DNA of 64,000 bases from Phymatolithon calcareum (Eukaryota > Rhodophyta > Florideophyceae > Hapalidiales). The notes under the pieces are model-generated. The model was not told where the DNA came from and searched no databases. It saw only the letters and a list, made by a program, of their open reading frames with translations. Location of the stretch: contig OZ345384.1 in NCBI GenBank assembly GCA_977006965.1, positions 1,488,001 through 1,552,000 on the forward strand, in the 5' to 3' direction. Both the position numbers and the translations under genes were made by a program. Below, piece by piece: positions 1-12,060 of the stretch (the first letter of the stretch is position 1; each line of letters begins with the position of its first letter).

Positions 1-521
1 GTGCTTGAGCTGCTTTCTTGTGTAAGTTTCAGCGTACTTGTGGAACTTCTGAAAGAAGTCAAAACTCTCCGACTTCTTTCTCATTGTAAATACAGTGGTC
101 CACTTGGAGTAGTCATCTATGAACGTGATCGAATGCACGAGACCGACGACGGAATTTGAACGTGAGCTACTGGACTTTGGAATTGGATCGCGATGACCTT
201 TGCCGGGAGACAGCCTTGGCATGGGTGTGGTGGATCTGGACTGGAGGAGATGTTAATACATTTGACCACCCCATGGCGTACCATATCGGATATTCCGGAA
301 GGATGGACATGAGCGAGCCGTTCTTGCCAGAGTTGGAGACTGGCAAAATAGGAAATTTCGTTAAGTTTATTTTCATCTCCAAGATCAGGTGAATACAAAT
401 TCTTGCGTAAAGTACCTGATGCAATGGTTATATCATGCGCCTTAACAAAGCATCGGCTGGTTTTAAATGTAACTCCGTACCCATACTCATCCATTTTGGA
501 CACATTCAGAAGTTTATCCAA
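1..521 (-). pseudogene. Ty1/copia integrase N-terminal part (GAG-pre-integrase and start of core)
   Basis: Integrase inserts retrotransposon cDNA into host DNA. On the minus strand the frame ending near 117 contains a GAG-pre-integrase-like stretch (LWQERLAHVHPSGI, compare the usual LWHRRLGH). Another frame running off the window start reads FIDDYSKWTTVFTMRKKSES, the typical copia integrase core with its first catalytic aspartate region. The two lie in different frames, so at least one frameshift separates them. The rest of the polyprotein (reverse transcriptase, RNase H) would lie before position 1. The remnant is in register with protease and gag pieces at higher coordinates, which gives the expected copia order gag-PR-INT on the minus strand. 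Confidence 0.85.
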
Positions 522-768
522 AGTCTGGAATGTGCATCACGTCTCTCAGTTTGCTCTTTGACATTTTCCCGCCAACGTTAATCGTTATGATGGCATCACC
601 TTTTCCAGCGATTGTGACTTTTTCTCTAGTTCCCATTTCGACAGTTAAAGACAATTCAGTATAAGAGCAAAAGATTGAACGATCGAAGGTCAAGTGTGAT
701 GTGCTACCAGAGTCAATGATCCAGGTCTTTGACTTTTCAGGAATGTCTGAATTGCGCACCTTGGCCAT
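514..768 (-). pseudogene. Ty1/copia aspartic protease region
   Basis: The frame carries KTWIIDSGSTSHLTFD, the retropepsin active-site signature of copia proteases (D-S-G with the preceding W-I-I), followed by a beta-rich stretch ending LRDVMHIPDFG, which is the usual end of the copia protease region. It lies between the gag and integrase remnants of the same element on the same strand. It is a fragment of a broken polyprotein, not a separate gene. Confidence 0.85.
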
Positions 769-821
769 TAGACATACGAAATCGGAGTCAGATATCGCTC
801 AAATGAGCTGCGACTGATCAG

Positions 822-1245
822 TTACAAGTGCAGTTGGTTTAGCTGGCTTTCCATTTCGACGTTTGTATCCTTCTGGAGCGAGGTGCGGAAATTTGGTCCC
901 ACACTATAATGCATGATGTACTGGACGATGACAATGGTCGCAGTAATCACGAATTTGTTCACCATCACGTATAGCAGTAAATAGAGCATCAGGCTCCGAT
1001 TTGACACTTGATGATTCGACTCGCATTGACATGCGCTGATCTTCTTGCAAAAGTCTGCTCTACGAACTCGAGCGAGAATGACTCATCTTCATTTCCAAGC
1101 GCATCCAGTGCACTGATCAATCTGTCGTAGCTCTCCGGAAGTCCGTTGAGCACAGCTATTGCCATTTCCTTGCCGTCGATATCGACACTCATTGACTTTA
1201 GGGTGGGTGGATGCGAGCTGACGAATTCGATACCTATAAAATGTA
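822..1245 (-). pseudogene. Ty1/copia gag remnant (UBN2-type) with degraded zinc knuckle
   Basis: The reading frame contains AVLNGLPESYDRLISALDAL, the signature of UBN2-type copia gag, and it continues upstream without a stop for about 18 codons (to near 1245). A second frame (about 860-960) reads RDYCDHCHRPVHHY, a CCHC zinc knuckle whose last cysteine is not in frame. Gag and knuckle are out of frame with each other. I do not see the N-terminal half of gag or a clear 5' LTR and primer-binding site, so the element is decayed at this end too. Confidence 0.8.
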
Positions 1246-1645
1246 TAGACCTGAGAACTCAACTAGACTTGATCAAAACCCTAATAGACGACGGAGACAC
1301 ACTAACCCTAAATATATTAGTCATAATATCATAAGATACGTGTAACATGAAAAAATCAAGAATTATCTACTGATTGAGGGCAGTATGATTGTTATAATCT
1401 TATTATACCTTGACACGTGTCACGGCGAATCATCATGAATCCATGTTCTGAGACACTTTGGATTTCGACTTGACACGTATACACGAGTACCGAGATCAAA
1501 CCTTGATTTTGAAGTGTGGTGCGACTAGTGCTCCAAGAAATCACACTTCCAACAGAGAAAAGCCCCTACGAGAGTATAAAACCTAGAATCTCTGTCCTTG
1601 GTCAAGAGCTGCGACAAGGCACTGCTGTTTGTAAACCGGGCCGCT
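1246..1645. other. Gene-free stretch between copia remnant and decayed CACTA copy
   Basis: No reading frame of interest. It contains a TATA-like gagtataaaac at about 1570-1580 on the plus strand. It could include a degraded copia LTR, but no paired LTR is available in the window to test this. Confidence 0.4.
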
Positions 1646-1659
1646 ATTTTCACTATCCA

Positions 1660-2677
1660 TTATGTAGAGTCTCGGGTCCTGTCCCATAAGTTTGCAAAAG
1701 AGTGTTCGTAAGGCCAGCGTGTGGACGAGGACCCTCTTCGATTGGAAAAAGTCCTATTTGTCTTAAGTTGCCCAGAAGATACCGCACTCAAGGTCTCGGG
1801 CATATTAAATCCAGACAACTGCGCTCGGGACTCTTTAGCGTACACAAACCCTTCCTTCCAACAGCTTTTTGGCATTTCTGGTACAGAACGTGTACGGAAG
1901 GAAGCTCGTCGTCTGATGCGAGCACCATGTTTTGTTCTAGCAAGACTTTTGCGCTCTGGTCGTGGGTTGGGCTGTCCAACGTATTTTTCAGCAGTAACTC
2001 CGAAGACCTGGACACAATTCACATCTCCAAGAGTATTACGTTTCTCTCTGTAGACACTATTTTCGGAATGGTCTAGGGGAATGCCCAAAGAGTCGCACAG
2101 GTCCATGAAACTGCCAAATTCAGTCTTAAATGAATTAGATCCTGACGCGGACGACATAAGTGCGTAGTATGCCGACGATGCAACACGGAAACGGATATTT
2201 TCGAGATTGGAAAAGTTCAAACCATAAGGCGAAAGTCTTGGAGGGTGCAGTCCCACGACTTAGACTTCAGTACAATTTGTCTAACGGAATTTGCAGCGAT
2301 GATCGATGGAGGACTTCGAGTGAGCTCTGTGTTTTTCAAGCCAAGCTTATTGGTTACAGCAATATTTGCGCACATAAGCGTACGTCAGAGAGCGCGCTGT
2401 TCGAATGATTCCGGTCCACGAATGAGGCGTTCTGCCTCTGTCGCTATTTTCCCCCGCTGTGTACAACTTCTGTCAAATGGGCCATATGCGCAGTAAGGAC
2501 TGTGTGTTCTTCCAGCTTTTCGATACACAGCCGTTGAGTGGACAGGGAAGAACTACCCTCGACTTCGATATTTTCCGCACTAGACGGTGTGCGAGACAGT
2601 GCATGTGATGACGGAGCGATGTGCCCAGACGATCCATCCGTGGGCACCGTTAAATCAAAACTGTTTTGCCTGGGCAT
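1660..2677 (-). pseudogene. Broken relative of CACTA-element protein B
   Basis: The function of B is unknown; it is encoded divergently from the transposase. Frames on the minus strand here match the intact 356-aa B protein in order: near 2230-2390 NSVRQIVLKSKSWDCTLQDF aligns with B residues 102-121 (NSVVQVIVKTKASDCTLADF). Near 1970-2120 FMDLCDSLGIPLD...VQVFGV aligns with B residues 164-201 (YFDICQALSMNVD...FQVMGV). Near 1880-1900 HVLYQK aligns with B 232-237. The pieces lie in different frames, so there are several frameshifts and stops. Conservation of this gene in a second, diverged copy shows that B belongs to the element. Confidence 0.75.
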
Positions 2678-3216
2678 TTCAACGGGCCTGGATATCGTTG
2701 ATGCTTTCTGTGGTCTGTAATCTTCAGAATGAGGGATCGGAGGGGCATCGGTATCGGCATTAACGATTCGTAGCGGAGGTACGTCAAACCCACGTTCGGA
2801 TGAAGTGTGCGCACTTGCCTGGGAGACGGAGTGATTGGAAGCACCCTCCTGCGTTGCCTACCTTGCATTGAAGGAGCTCGGATATGTCCCCACGTCCACG
2901 ATGCGCCAGACGCTATCGTGTGCCACATGCGCCTATTCCATTATGCAAAAGAAGCATTTCAGAGTAAACCAGTGGTGGGATCATAAACCTTGTTCTCCTC
3001 TTAGCGTCGCTAGTTTCATCTTAGCAAAAGGGCGCAATAACTGTTTTCCATGAGGAAATTCATGCTCAGATCGAAGAATATGACAGTCCCAAGCTTACAT
3101 ACCTTATACATCGGTTGAAACGTAAGTGATCCCCTGGTTATTGAGTGAGCAGAAACTGTGACGTGGTGATGATACTACATTGACTACCAGGATGAACGAA
3201 TCTGCCAGCACCTGCA

Positions 3217-6200
3217 TTGAAACCATGCAAAACAGCACAAGTAGTGCAACGCCTTTATATTACCGGCATCAGTTCTGGTTGTACTCTCGCGTGCAGCCCC
3301 CTATCTCCGTCCAGAGGCTTTAAAATTCCGGCTCCGAGAATTGACTGTTCTATCAAAGGCGAAAAAGCACCCAGAGTCGTCTTCGTCTCACCACGTATGG
3401 ACACAGAAAAGTACAAAAGGTGCCGAAGGAGCAGACATAGATTCAGCGATATAACGGACCTCACCCATGTGTTACACAGGAGATCTACCACCCACCCCGC
3501 TTCTCTCATCGATCAAAGACGAGATGTCGACCATGCTGATGGTACTTCACCGTTTCGTGCACGAAGTTTGACGCCACGCCTCTACAACTCCAGTATGACG
3601 ACAGGCAGTCAAGACATCACGTCTCCCTGTCCAGATCCGCACAGTTCATCAATCCATAATGGGCCAGAGCTTGGATCGTCCTATTCCGGCCCTGAAGTTT
3701 CAACCCAATCTTCTTCGAACCTACCGGCAGACCTCAATGGCATTGCAGGCATAAACATGGACTTCCTGCCGGAGGAGGCGATGATTGAAGCTCCACGGAC
3801 TGACAATCCCATGCACAGCTCGGGGCAATTGTCCAACGTGGATGACCCAGTATTTGATGGCTTTTCCGCGGAGCGCCCAGAACCAGATCACGCAGTCTCC
3901 TCTGCCTTGCGCATATCAAACTGGAGAATCCTTTGGGGGTTTGTTTCGGACTAACGGCAGCCATAAGCCCATTAAAGCGAGCTATCAGTCCGTGCGGAAT
4001 CTTCAAGACGTTACTTCCGGGAGGTAACGTTTCCTCGCGGAGAAGTGGCGATTTCCTTCCTGCAAATCTGAAAGGAAAAGCACTCAATGTCCTACCTCAC
4101 TTCATGACTCTGCACAAGAAATACCGTCTAATCTTGATAAAATAGCTTGCTCTAAAATTTAAAAACACCTTTGTAGGTCTTGACCAATCTAAAGCAGATG
4201 CTCAACCAACACAAGCCTTGCCGGACCGTGTGCCGAAATGTCGGGTTTGGAAATTTTACCCAGCGAGTATGCACGCGCCGACATTTCTACTCCGCCCGTT
4301 TGGGAACAGCTGCGATCTACGACTCTCTCAGCACAACTCCGTGCTGGCCGATTCTTCCGGCAATCTGCAGTTTCCGTTGAGGAGAGTGCTGACATATGGC
4401 CTATTACTTCAGCTCGAGAGTGGTTTTATGGTCCGCAGACAGCATTGCATTTGGACACTGAAAGCTCAGACAATTCTTTGTCCGCAGTTGCAGAGGCTTG
4501 TGATGCAATTAGTGTTACTCTGTCGCATTCGCCCTCCAGCTCGCCAGAGCGTTTCCATCGCTGCTTTGGCCTAAATGAATACAGTGAAGAGTGCAAGAAA
4601 GTCTATCGAATTTTTATACACACATGGACAGTGCATCATGAATCAAGGCGCGGAGAGGCGTCCTTCACAGGCCCTTCGATCGGACACTTCTCGGCACGCA
4701 ACGACTTAATTGTTGACAAGCTCAGCTCTGTCTCGTACGCCTCCCCGTCAGACGCTGTCACCGTGGTAGTACCAGAACTAACTCTTTGCACAGAAGATGA
4801 CACTGAAGATTTTGGGCTACCGGCCCGCAATGACTTGTCGGAACGTCCCAAAAAGAAGCGAATATCGCCGGAAAGAGCAGAAGCCATTAGAAAACGTCGC
4901 GCTTCTCTGAAAGAGCGCAAAATTCAAATGGAGGCAGCTTGGCGCAATTGGTAGAAGCCAATTATAAAACCCGGCGACTTCGTCACTTTTTTCCAGCCCT
5001 GTGAGCCACATGACTTTCCAAGTGCTACTGATATTTCGCACACTAGCCGCAACCTGCTAACCGCAGTCGAGAAGGCGTCACGGATATGTCTCTTCAGTAG
5101 ATTCTGGGCAGAGAACGAGGATCAAAGCATGCACTTGTTCTGGATTCCAGGCTCGACAGATGTGGACGCTGACAGTTCTCATTTGCCAATCAACGATCTT
5201 CGATTGCGATGTTTATGTTCTACGCTCTTGAATAACGCACCCACATCTACCACTTTGGACGTGCCAGCTGTACAGCTGACAGTCATACGTAACGGAAGTC
5301 AAGGACCATCCAGTTACAGTCCTGTGAGTAGCAAAGGAATATTTTCCAATGGTGAGGACTACTTCGTGTACCGCTTTGTGTTATACTGGGATGGTTTCGA
5401 AGTCCAAACAGGAAAGTCAGCGACAGGAGAGGGTATCTACTTGATCTGTCTGAACCTTCCGCTTGCAGCACGGTCATCGCCTAGAGCCGTGAGAGTCCTC
5501 AGTCTAACGCCACTTTGAGTCAAGGGCGATGAAGTTCTCAAAACAATTGCTTTTGACATAGTTGAAGGGATGACAACGGGATTCCTTGACTACGACGCAG
5601 ATGGCAGAAAACGACGCATTGTTTTAGAATTGGTGGCTTTCCTTGGTGAAACGCCTGCATTCAACAGCTTTCTAGACGTTCTCGGTCATACGTCTATATG
5701 TTGCCATTTGTGTCGTTTCATGCGCGGTGCAACACCGCTTGTCGGCAGTCGATACGCTGTAGGTCCCGCCCATGGGATGATATCCCCTACCATGCGGACG
5801 TTCATCCAGCATACTGCAGTTCGCGAATGCGGTGCTCAGCGTGAGACGTGCAAAAAGCTCGGAATAGAGGTCCGGCTTTCTAAAACACTGGACGACCAGT
5901 TGTTCTCCAATTCAATAATCCATACAAGGCTTGACTCATTGCCCTAGACCACCTGCTAACTGCTCTCGCCTTCCTTCTACTCCCGTCGGACTTCTACAGG
6001 TCCTCGTGTGAGAAGTTCATGATTGAGCTGCTGGAAGACGCAGGCCTTCCAATACATAACCGCCTCGTAGACCACAAGAAAAAGGCTCTGTTTTCAATGC
6101 CAATGTCCGAGCTGTGCTCACTGTCTACAATCGTCGATGTCGTCTTTTACACCGGTTGCCACTATGCAAGCAAGTCGACTCAAGCTCTTCCTCTCAGTCC

Positions 6201-7571
6201 CAAATGTCACGAAACTCTGATTTAGTACAGTCCTGTGCAAACTTAGTACGTGAGCTTTGGTTTTTCCCATGGCTTCAAAGAGACGGATCACACTCCATCC
6301 AGGAATTTGAGAACGAGAATGGAGCCACATACCTGGCACGCCTTCAAGGACTTACGTACGCTCACTTTGACCACCTCGTTCGTATTTGTCGTATGGAGGA
6401 TAACAAAATACTGCTCCTTGAAGACACTCGCGGTTCAAAGGAGCGAAAAGCAGAAATCTCAAAAGAGATGCGCGAGGCACTCATAGCAATTCGAACTGTT
6501 GACAAACCTAATGTGCATCGGTTAAGCGAGCCTGTGCACACAACACTCCACCTTGCGGGCTACACAGGTCGATCTGGCGAGTTGGTTCTCGGAAAAATCC
6601 ATCAAACTTTGAAACGTTCAATTAATCTTTCCAACAACCGCGAGATTCAGATTCATGCAATGTCTCCGGCAGCTCTTTCGGATTGGCAGGGAAGACTCGC
6701 AATGATCGTCAATGCATCAACGACAGGATATGAGACCGCAGTTCGCTGTTGCTTCCGCCTGCTTGCTGGAAGGGATGCAGTAGCCTCACTGAGCGGTCAA
6801 ATAAGTTCTCTTGTATCATCTGATGTCATTCGTGCACTGGGGCCTGATCAGTCCCTCGCCAAAGAACTTCATGCGCAAGGCCAGCGAGTTCTATCACCCA
6901 AGTCAGCTACTAGTACAGACTTCGTTCGTTGGTTCATTGATCGCCCTTACCAGCTCTTTCCCGTTCGCTATCCCAGCTCACCGCAGCACCACCATCGGAT
7001 TTTTCAAATTTTACAAAGAGTATACGCTGGAGTTCTGACGCGATACGCCGTGTGTGTTGGTGATTCAGTGATATCTGCTCACTCTAACAGCACAATTCGA
7101 TTTCGCAGAGGAGACATTTTGCAGATCCTTACATACCAGCATACGGCACCCTTTTCTCACTACCCTTTCCTTTTACAGCCAACTTGTATGTATGCTGTTC
7201 CATCTTGGGCCTCTACAATTGTGATATCGCTTTGGTTTTTGCAGAGCGTGATTTTCCCTCGAGAGCAGCCATTGCTCAACAAGGTGTCTTGCTGCAATTT
7301 TGCCGTGTCTACGAATAATTTCGACGGACAACTCAGACAGGTCTAGTCAAAGATTATCAAAGTATAGAGCATGTCTGGACGGTAATCTCGTTTTGAAAAT
7401 CTAGACGAGAGTGTCCGTCCCGCCGGAGTCCTTCATGACTGCAGCATTAGCTCATGCCAACCTTCGACACGAAGACTATCCCTGTCTCATACCCCAGGTT
7501 CGGAACTTGCTCAAGGAGATCATTTCTTTGCACTAACCACACGACGTGGATACCCGCCCCGACAAGGTTAG
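3217..7571 (+). pseudogene. Broken relative of CACTA-element transposase A
   Basis: A degenerate, colinear homologue of the 1365-aa transposase at 50009-54106. Open pieces at 3217-3954, 4238-4954, 5129-5518, 5570-5947, 6019-6225 and 6114-7346 cover it from ISNWRILWGF near the N-terminus to the very C-terminus: after frameshifts the last codons read GYPPRQG and a stop at 7569-7571, exactly as in the intact protein. Two motif positions that I take as catalytic in the intact copy are changed: GDTPA is GETPA here, and the LVLEKSH motif is LVLGKIH. So the copy is dead both by frameshift and by loss of acidic residues. Confidence 0.85.
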
Positions 7572-10279
7572 TTTGTTTTTATTGCAGAGGACGAAACTAT
7601 TAAATTCTTCGAGTTTGCGGAAGAAGTCAGTACTATTGGAACTTTAAGAAAATTGCATTTTTAAAACCCACAGGAAACCTATAAATACGCCAAATCTGTC
7701 CGCCATATCGTCGGCAAGTTTCCCCCGAGCACACACCGCGTTTCGCACTCCTTCCCGTCCTTCCGAAAACAACCTACGCGTATCGAGATCTCCAATACTC
7801 CCACTTTTCTCCCGCATTAGTCCGCTTGTAAGCGGGGGTGTTTAGCGGGTCTGAGCAAACGGACAAACGCGGGAGACATGCGGGTTAGCAACCATCAACG
7901 TCTACCAGTCGAGCACGGCGTTCATCAACGCACCACTTCTTGTGACGCATCTCGCACGGCGATGAAAACGGCCACGCGGGGACTGTTTCATAGGCCCTGG
8001 CCACGGTAGGCAATAGGGCAATATTAATAAACAGTCTCATCTGCTGCCAGGTGCCATACGTGACCCCGACGGATATGGCATCGTTCTTGTGTCGCGCGAT
8101 AAAGAAGGGCACAAGCACTGCTGGAGCAGGCGAACAAGTACCAGACTCAGATTGATTTTTCCGTGCGCACCGAAAATGCATGTCGTCTATTCCAATATCT
8201 TGTGCTCTCCGCAGACATACCGTAACGTACGCGTACGAGTGGAGCGATTCAATGTCTACACAGCGGGTGCGTGTGTCGCAATGATGGCGCTAATCCCCAG
8301 CGGAGGGAGAAGGATTGGTAAAGCACTTGAAACCAGCACGCAGCTGCGCAAGTGCATTCTCCAATGATTCAGGCATCGAATTCCTCACATCCTTCCCTGC
8401 CTTTGACCCAGGTGAGATGAATCGTCAGAACGCGCCTTGTCTCGATGAGCCGACAGTTTTTCTTCTTATCGAGTAGGTGGCGGGGCTCATCTTTATGGTT
8501 TGTCATCCGAAGAGCTGATTGAAGTCTCGATCTGTTGCATGCCACTTTGAGCAGGGGCCGAAAGCTCAAGATACTACTTGTGCCCCTGTCCACTTCTCCG
8601 GCCCACCTGCGTCTTCCGTCGCATATCCACTCGATTGATTTCGGTTGAAATGCCAGCTTTTGCGCTCACACCGTACCGTTGATCCCCTTGTGCATGCGAA
8701 CAACAATGCACCTCGACCGAGCATCCATCACCCAGGTGACAAACTCGATAAAGCTAATTCCGGGAAATGTCGTAGTGTTTACTGAACACTAAAGCCACTA
8801 TATTTATCTCATTTCTCTTGGACTTTCCTTAAACAAAATCTTTAAAGTATTACTTGGATACATTGCAATGTGCTTCACTCTCCTTATAACAACCTCTGAC
8901 TTGCCCCCACATAATCTAACCCATCACCGCCTTTTTCTTTATCGGGGTAAGGCAGCAGCATTGTACGAATTTATGATAATGCAAAAATATGGTTCTGCCA
9001 GCTAATGATAAATGAAACCAACATTGACAACGAATTTTGAAAACCTGAAGGACCTAGAGATTATGATGGGAGACCCCCACTATTAGAGAATCATGACCAG
9101 CTGGAGCAATTGATTAGAGCGATTGAAAAATGTTGTATTGGGTCACGCCTTGGTCATTCATTACGTTTGGTGGACACATACTGAGCACCCACATGCTGCA
9201 GCTGCTGCGGATATCATAGCAAACTCTAGGAAGACGAACCGAAAAAGTGAAGTTGGCATAGATGCGTACCTCTCGGTTGTACAAAGTGTAAAGACAACAT
9301 TGGAGGACGTTGACGGGTTTAAATGATTGTGTCGAAGGCCCCTCGACTTCTGACTGAGAAGTTATGACCGGCTGCAATATGATAGTAAGCCACGGCAACT
9401 TGACTTCTGATTTTGTCTTCGCCCAGATTGTCGCTGCGCCTGGCAATATCTCCAAAAGGGGATCCAAGGCGCTCTGCACATGCCGACACACTCCTTTACA
9501 CCTTTTAGGAAGCATTTTCTGTTGCCTTTACTTTTCCGGTAACAAAGTACAGATTAGGCAACCTAGCTTGTTCGCCGCCTGGCTCGGTGTGGTGGAATCA
9601 AGCGCATTTTAGGTATCCGCTATGGCCTGATTCGGAAGAAGAAGGACAAAATTGAGTTCTCGCTTCTAAATCTCGTTCAGAAGTCTACCCTAACTCTACC
9701 CTGTACAGAAACTCGTCGTTCATCTCTCGACGTTGCACGGTTCTCAACGGCCTCGAGCGGCGAAGTCTGGCTACGGTTCCCAAAAGAATGTACACTGTGT
9801 CTTGATGCTCTGCAAGGAAATGCGGCCATGTGTTCCACACAGTTTTCTTTCGTCAGATTGCTGCTCGTGCTGTTGCCGACAACAAAATTTTATATATCAG
9901 TGCTGCTTTTGCAAATCTCTCGTTCTTCCCAAAAATTCGATTTTATACTTCGTTCAAGTCTACGTACAAGACGGACGAGGAGGAGCATGTCACAGCGTGT
10001 GCTCCACTTCATCAAAAACAAATAGCAGAAAGGAGAGAGAAGAACAGAAGAAGGAAAGAGAGAAGGAATAGAAAAGAAAAAGAGAACGAAACCCAGCCCC
10101 AGCAGTTTTTAACTTTCCCCATCCATCGGAGACAAAACTAAATGAGTTGGAAACTTTCTCGTTGCTCAGCATTGCGTCTGTTGCTGTAAAAGAGCAACGA
10201 AGACTAACTGGTCACTGATAGTCATCACCTACACTGACCAAGACATTGAAGACCAATCACCACGTCAAACCACGACTAC
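7572..10279. other. About 2.7 kb without a supportable gene
   Basis: I see no coding region that I can support. It may hold the decayed left end of CACTA copy 1, since the intact copy has about 1 kb between the end of gene A and its terminus, but no CACCAGGGG-type end is recognisable. A short run near 9190-9280 has clustered cysteine codons broken by stops. A purine-rich tract lies near 10022-10092. Confidence 0.4.
10022..10092 (+). repeat. Purine-rich (GA) tract
   Basis: About 70 bases almost wholly A and G (runs such as aaaggagagagaagaacag). It is low-complexity sequence just upstream of a LINE fragment. It could be the decayed tail of an older retroposon; nothing else supports a function. 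Confidence 0.6.
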
Positions 10280-12060
10280 CCTGAGCAAGAATCGGAAGAG
10301 AAGCAGCGTAAACCGAGCATTAGGTTTCCAGTACACGCAAAGCGGTTCGCAGCTCATATCGCGAATGCGTGTAGCGCAGACAAGCAATGGAAACCTGTGT
10401 TAGAAAGCTTCACTCTCCAAGTAAATGCGAACGGGTATCAAAGAGGCGCTACTGCGAGCACCGCGCAGAAAAGCTCTCGGCCCGGACATTATCGCCGTGG
10501 AAATGCTACAAGCAAGCCCTGGATTGAGTGGTGACCTCCATGCGGTAAACTTCGTTGTCTACCAACGCAATGGCGCCGGACAACCCTCATTCCCATCATA
10601 AGAAAGGACCAGCCCACATCCCAGGGAAGTATCGCCCAATATCGCTTCTCAGCCAAGTGCGAATGATTTTTGACTCCGCGATGGACTCCGCGATACGCGA
10701 ACGGTACAAATTCCATCAGTTCCAGCTGGGCTTCCAGAAGAACAAAGGGACGGAACTCGCGATCTTAAGAGCGACGAGTACAATGAGGCGATGCCATCGA
10801 TACTTGATTTGTCCTCCGCTTATGACCGCGTCTCACGAGATATCCTCCAACGCAGAGTCTAGTCATGCCTACCCAAAGATATCGTAGAGATCCCAGTTCC
10901 TACTTAAGCCGCCGTGGATCACCACAGCCGGAGACGAGGAACACCACTGGCTCTTGATCGATCGCGGAGTCGCCCAGGGCTCCCCCCTGAGTCCCTGTCT
11001 TTCTTTCTTTCTTACTGCAGAAGACGTTAACTAGAGTTAACATCTGGGGTTGTCAAGCAACCCCTCATTGTTCACGAATTTGAGTACTTCAAGCGGTTTC
11101 TCCCTACATAATTCCTCTGGCGTTTTAGGGCCTACTCTACCAATAGTCTGCCGTCTTGATAAAGCACGCCCACTGCAGCGAAGAATTAAGTGATCAACAG
11201 TTTCATTGGTTCCACCTGGACAGGCCTTGCACATGGGGTCGTATTCCGCCGAGCGATCGTCCTTCCGGTGAAAAGCTGCTACCAGCGAGCAACATTCTGC
11301 AGAAAGTTGATTTTGGATGACTTCAACACATCTGTGACTAATCCGGAGATCTGGGGTAGACACTGCACACTTCTTGGTTTCATCGAATTGCGCGGTTTAA
11401 TTATTGACCGCGCGGCTTCCATGGACAAGGGTACGCCTTGATGCGTCACGATATCTGATTCCGTAATGCCTCGATGAGCAAGATCGTCGGCTTTCTCGTT
11501 CGCAGGTATTCCACAGTGTCTTTACAACATGTTCATGGACACCTTCGCCTTGAAAGTCGCGGGAGTGTCACCGCGTTTATCAACTTACCCGGCAATCCTG
11601 TTCGCAGATGACGTTCAGCTACAAGCTAAAAACTCGGATGGCATGTTGTGGAATTCCAAAAAAGGAAAAAGCGAAGTTCTGATATACCCGGGCCTGTTGC
11701 AGCGAAAATTCAGACTTGTGGGGTCCGAGCTCCACGAAACCTGCCGACTGGAATACCTAGGTACAACGATAGACAATACAGGCGTTACCGACCACGTCAC
11801 CCTGAAATGCCTTTCCAAGGCGAAAGGTATACTCCTCGCCCTCCGGGATATTGGCGTCACAGCTAAAGGACTGACGACAACAAAATACATATCCATATAT
11901 AAGGCCCTGCTCCAATGTCGATGGGAATACGCACAGCAACAAACGCCGTGGTCGAAGTTGCGTCAGAATACATTGTATTATGTACCATAAAACGACCTGA
12001 GAGCTGAACTACAGGAAGCTGCAGTGAGGAGGGAAGCAAGCACCAAAACAATGATTCCGC
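10280..12060 (+). pseudogene. LINE reverse transcriptase fragment, interrupted by a nested insertion
   Basis: Non-LTR reverse transcriptase remnant. Frames read KALGPDIIAVEMLQA (finger region), YRPISLLSQ, FQLGFQKNKGTELAILRA, LSSAYDRVSR (motif A), LIDRGVAQGSPLSP (motif B) and, after an insertion, AILFADDVQLQAK (motif C with FADD) followed by LEYLGTTIDNTGVTDHV (thumb region). The same order is seen in the longer LINE copy on the minus strand at 15.9-19.2 kb. The first part lies in several frames. No endonuclease is present, so it is 5'-truncated. The open piece 11529-11990 is the best preserved. Confidence 0.85.
11003..11516 (-). mobile_element. Nested 5'-truncated LINE 3' end with C-terminal zinc knuckle
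   Basis: This block splits the plus-strand LINE exactly between GSPLSPCL and YNMFMDTF of its reverse transcriptase. It is flanked by a 7-bp duplication, tgtcttt (10996-11002 and 11517-11523). On the minus strand it encodes about 108 residues ending with CKACPGGTNETVDHLILRC, a C-x2-C...H-x4-C knuckle of the kind found at the end of many LINE polyproteins, then a stop, and a (AAAG)n-type tail next to the duplication. It is a different LINE family from its host, whose C-terminus has no such knuckle. Confidence 0.75.

Larger units (their letters stand above)
1646..7571 (+). mobile_element. Decayed CACTA-like transposon, copy 1 (genes A and B, inverted relative to copy 2)
   Basis: This stretch contains broken relatives of proteins A and B of the intact element at 48964-59156, in the same divergent arrangement but on opposite strands: A runs plus from about 3217 to 7571, B runs minus from about 2677 to 1660. 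Similarity is visible at protein level over most of A (ILPSEYARAD, REWFYGP, HLFWIPG, MTTGFLDYD) and in the core of B. No relative of protein C is visible; it would lie below 1650, where copia DNA is found instead. I could not find the element's terminal repeats. Many stops and frameshifts show it is inactive. Confidence 0.8.

Noticed and set aside
1560-1640. TATA-like promoter pointing into 1.6-3 kb
   Set aside because: A TATA-like word exists, but no plus-strand gene follows; the coding remnant here runs on the minus strand.
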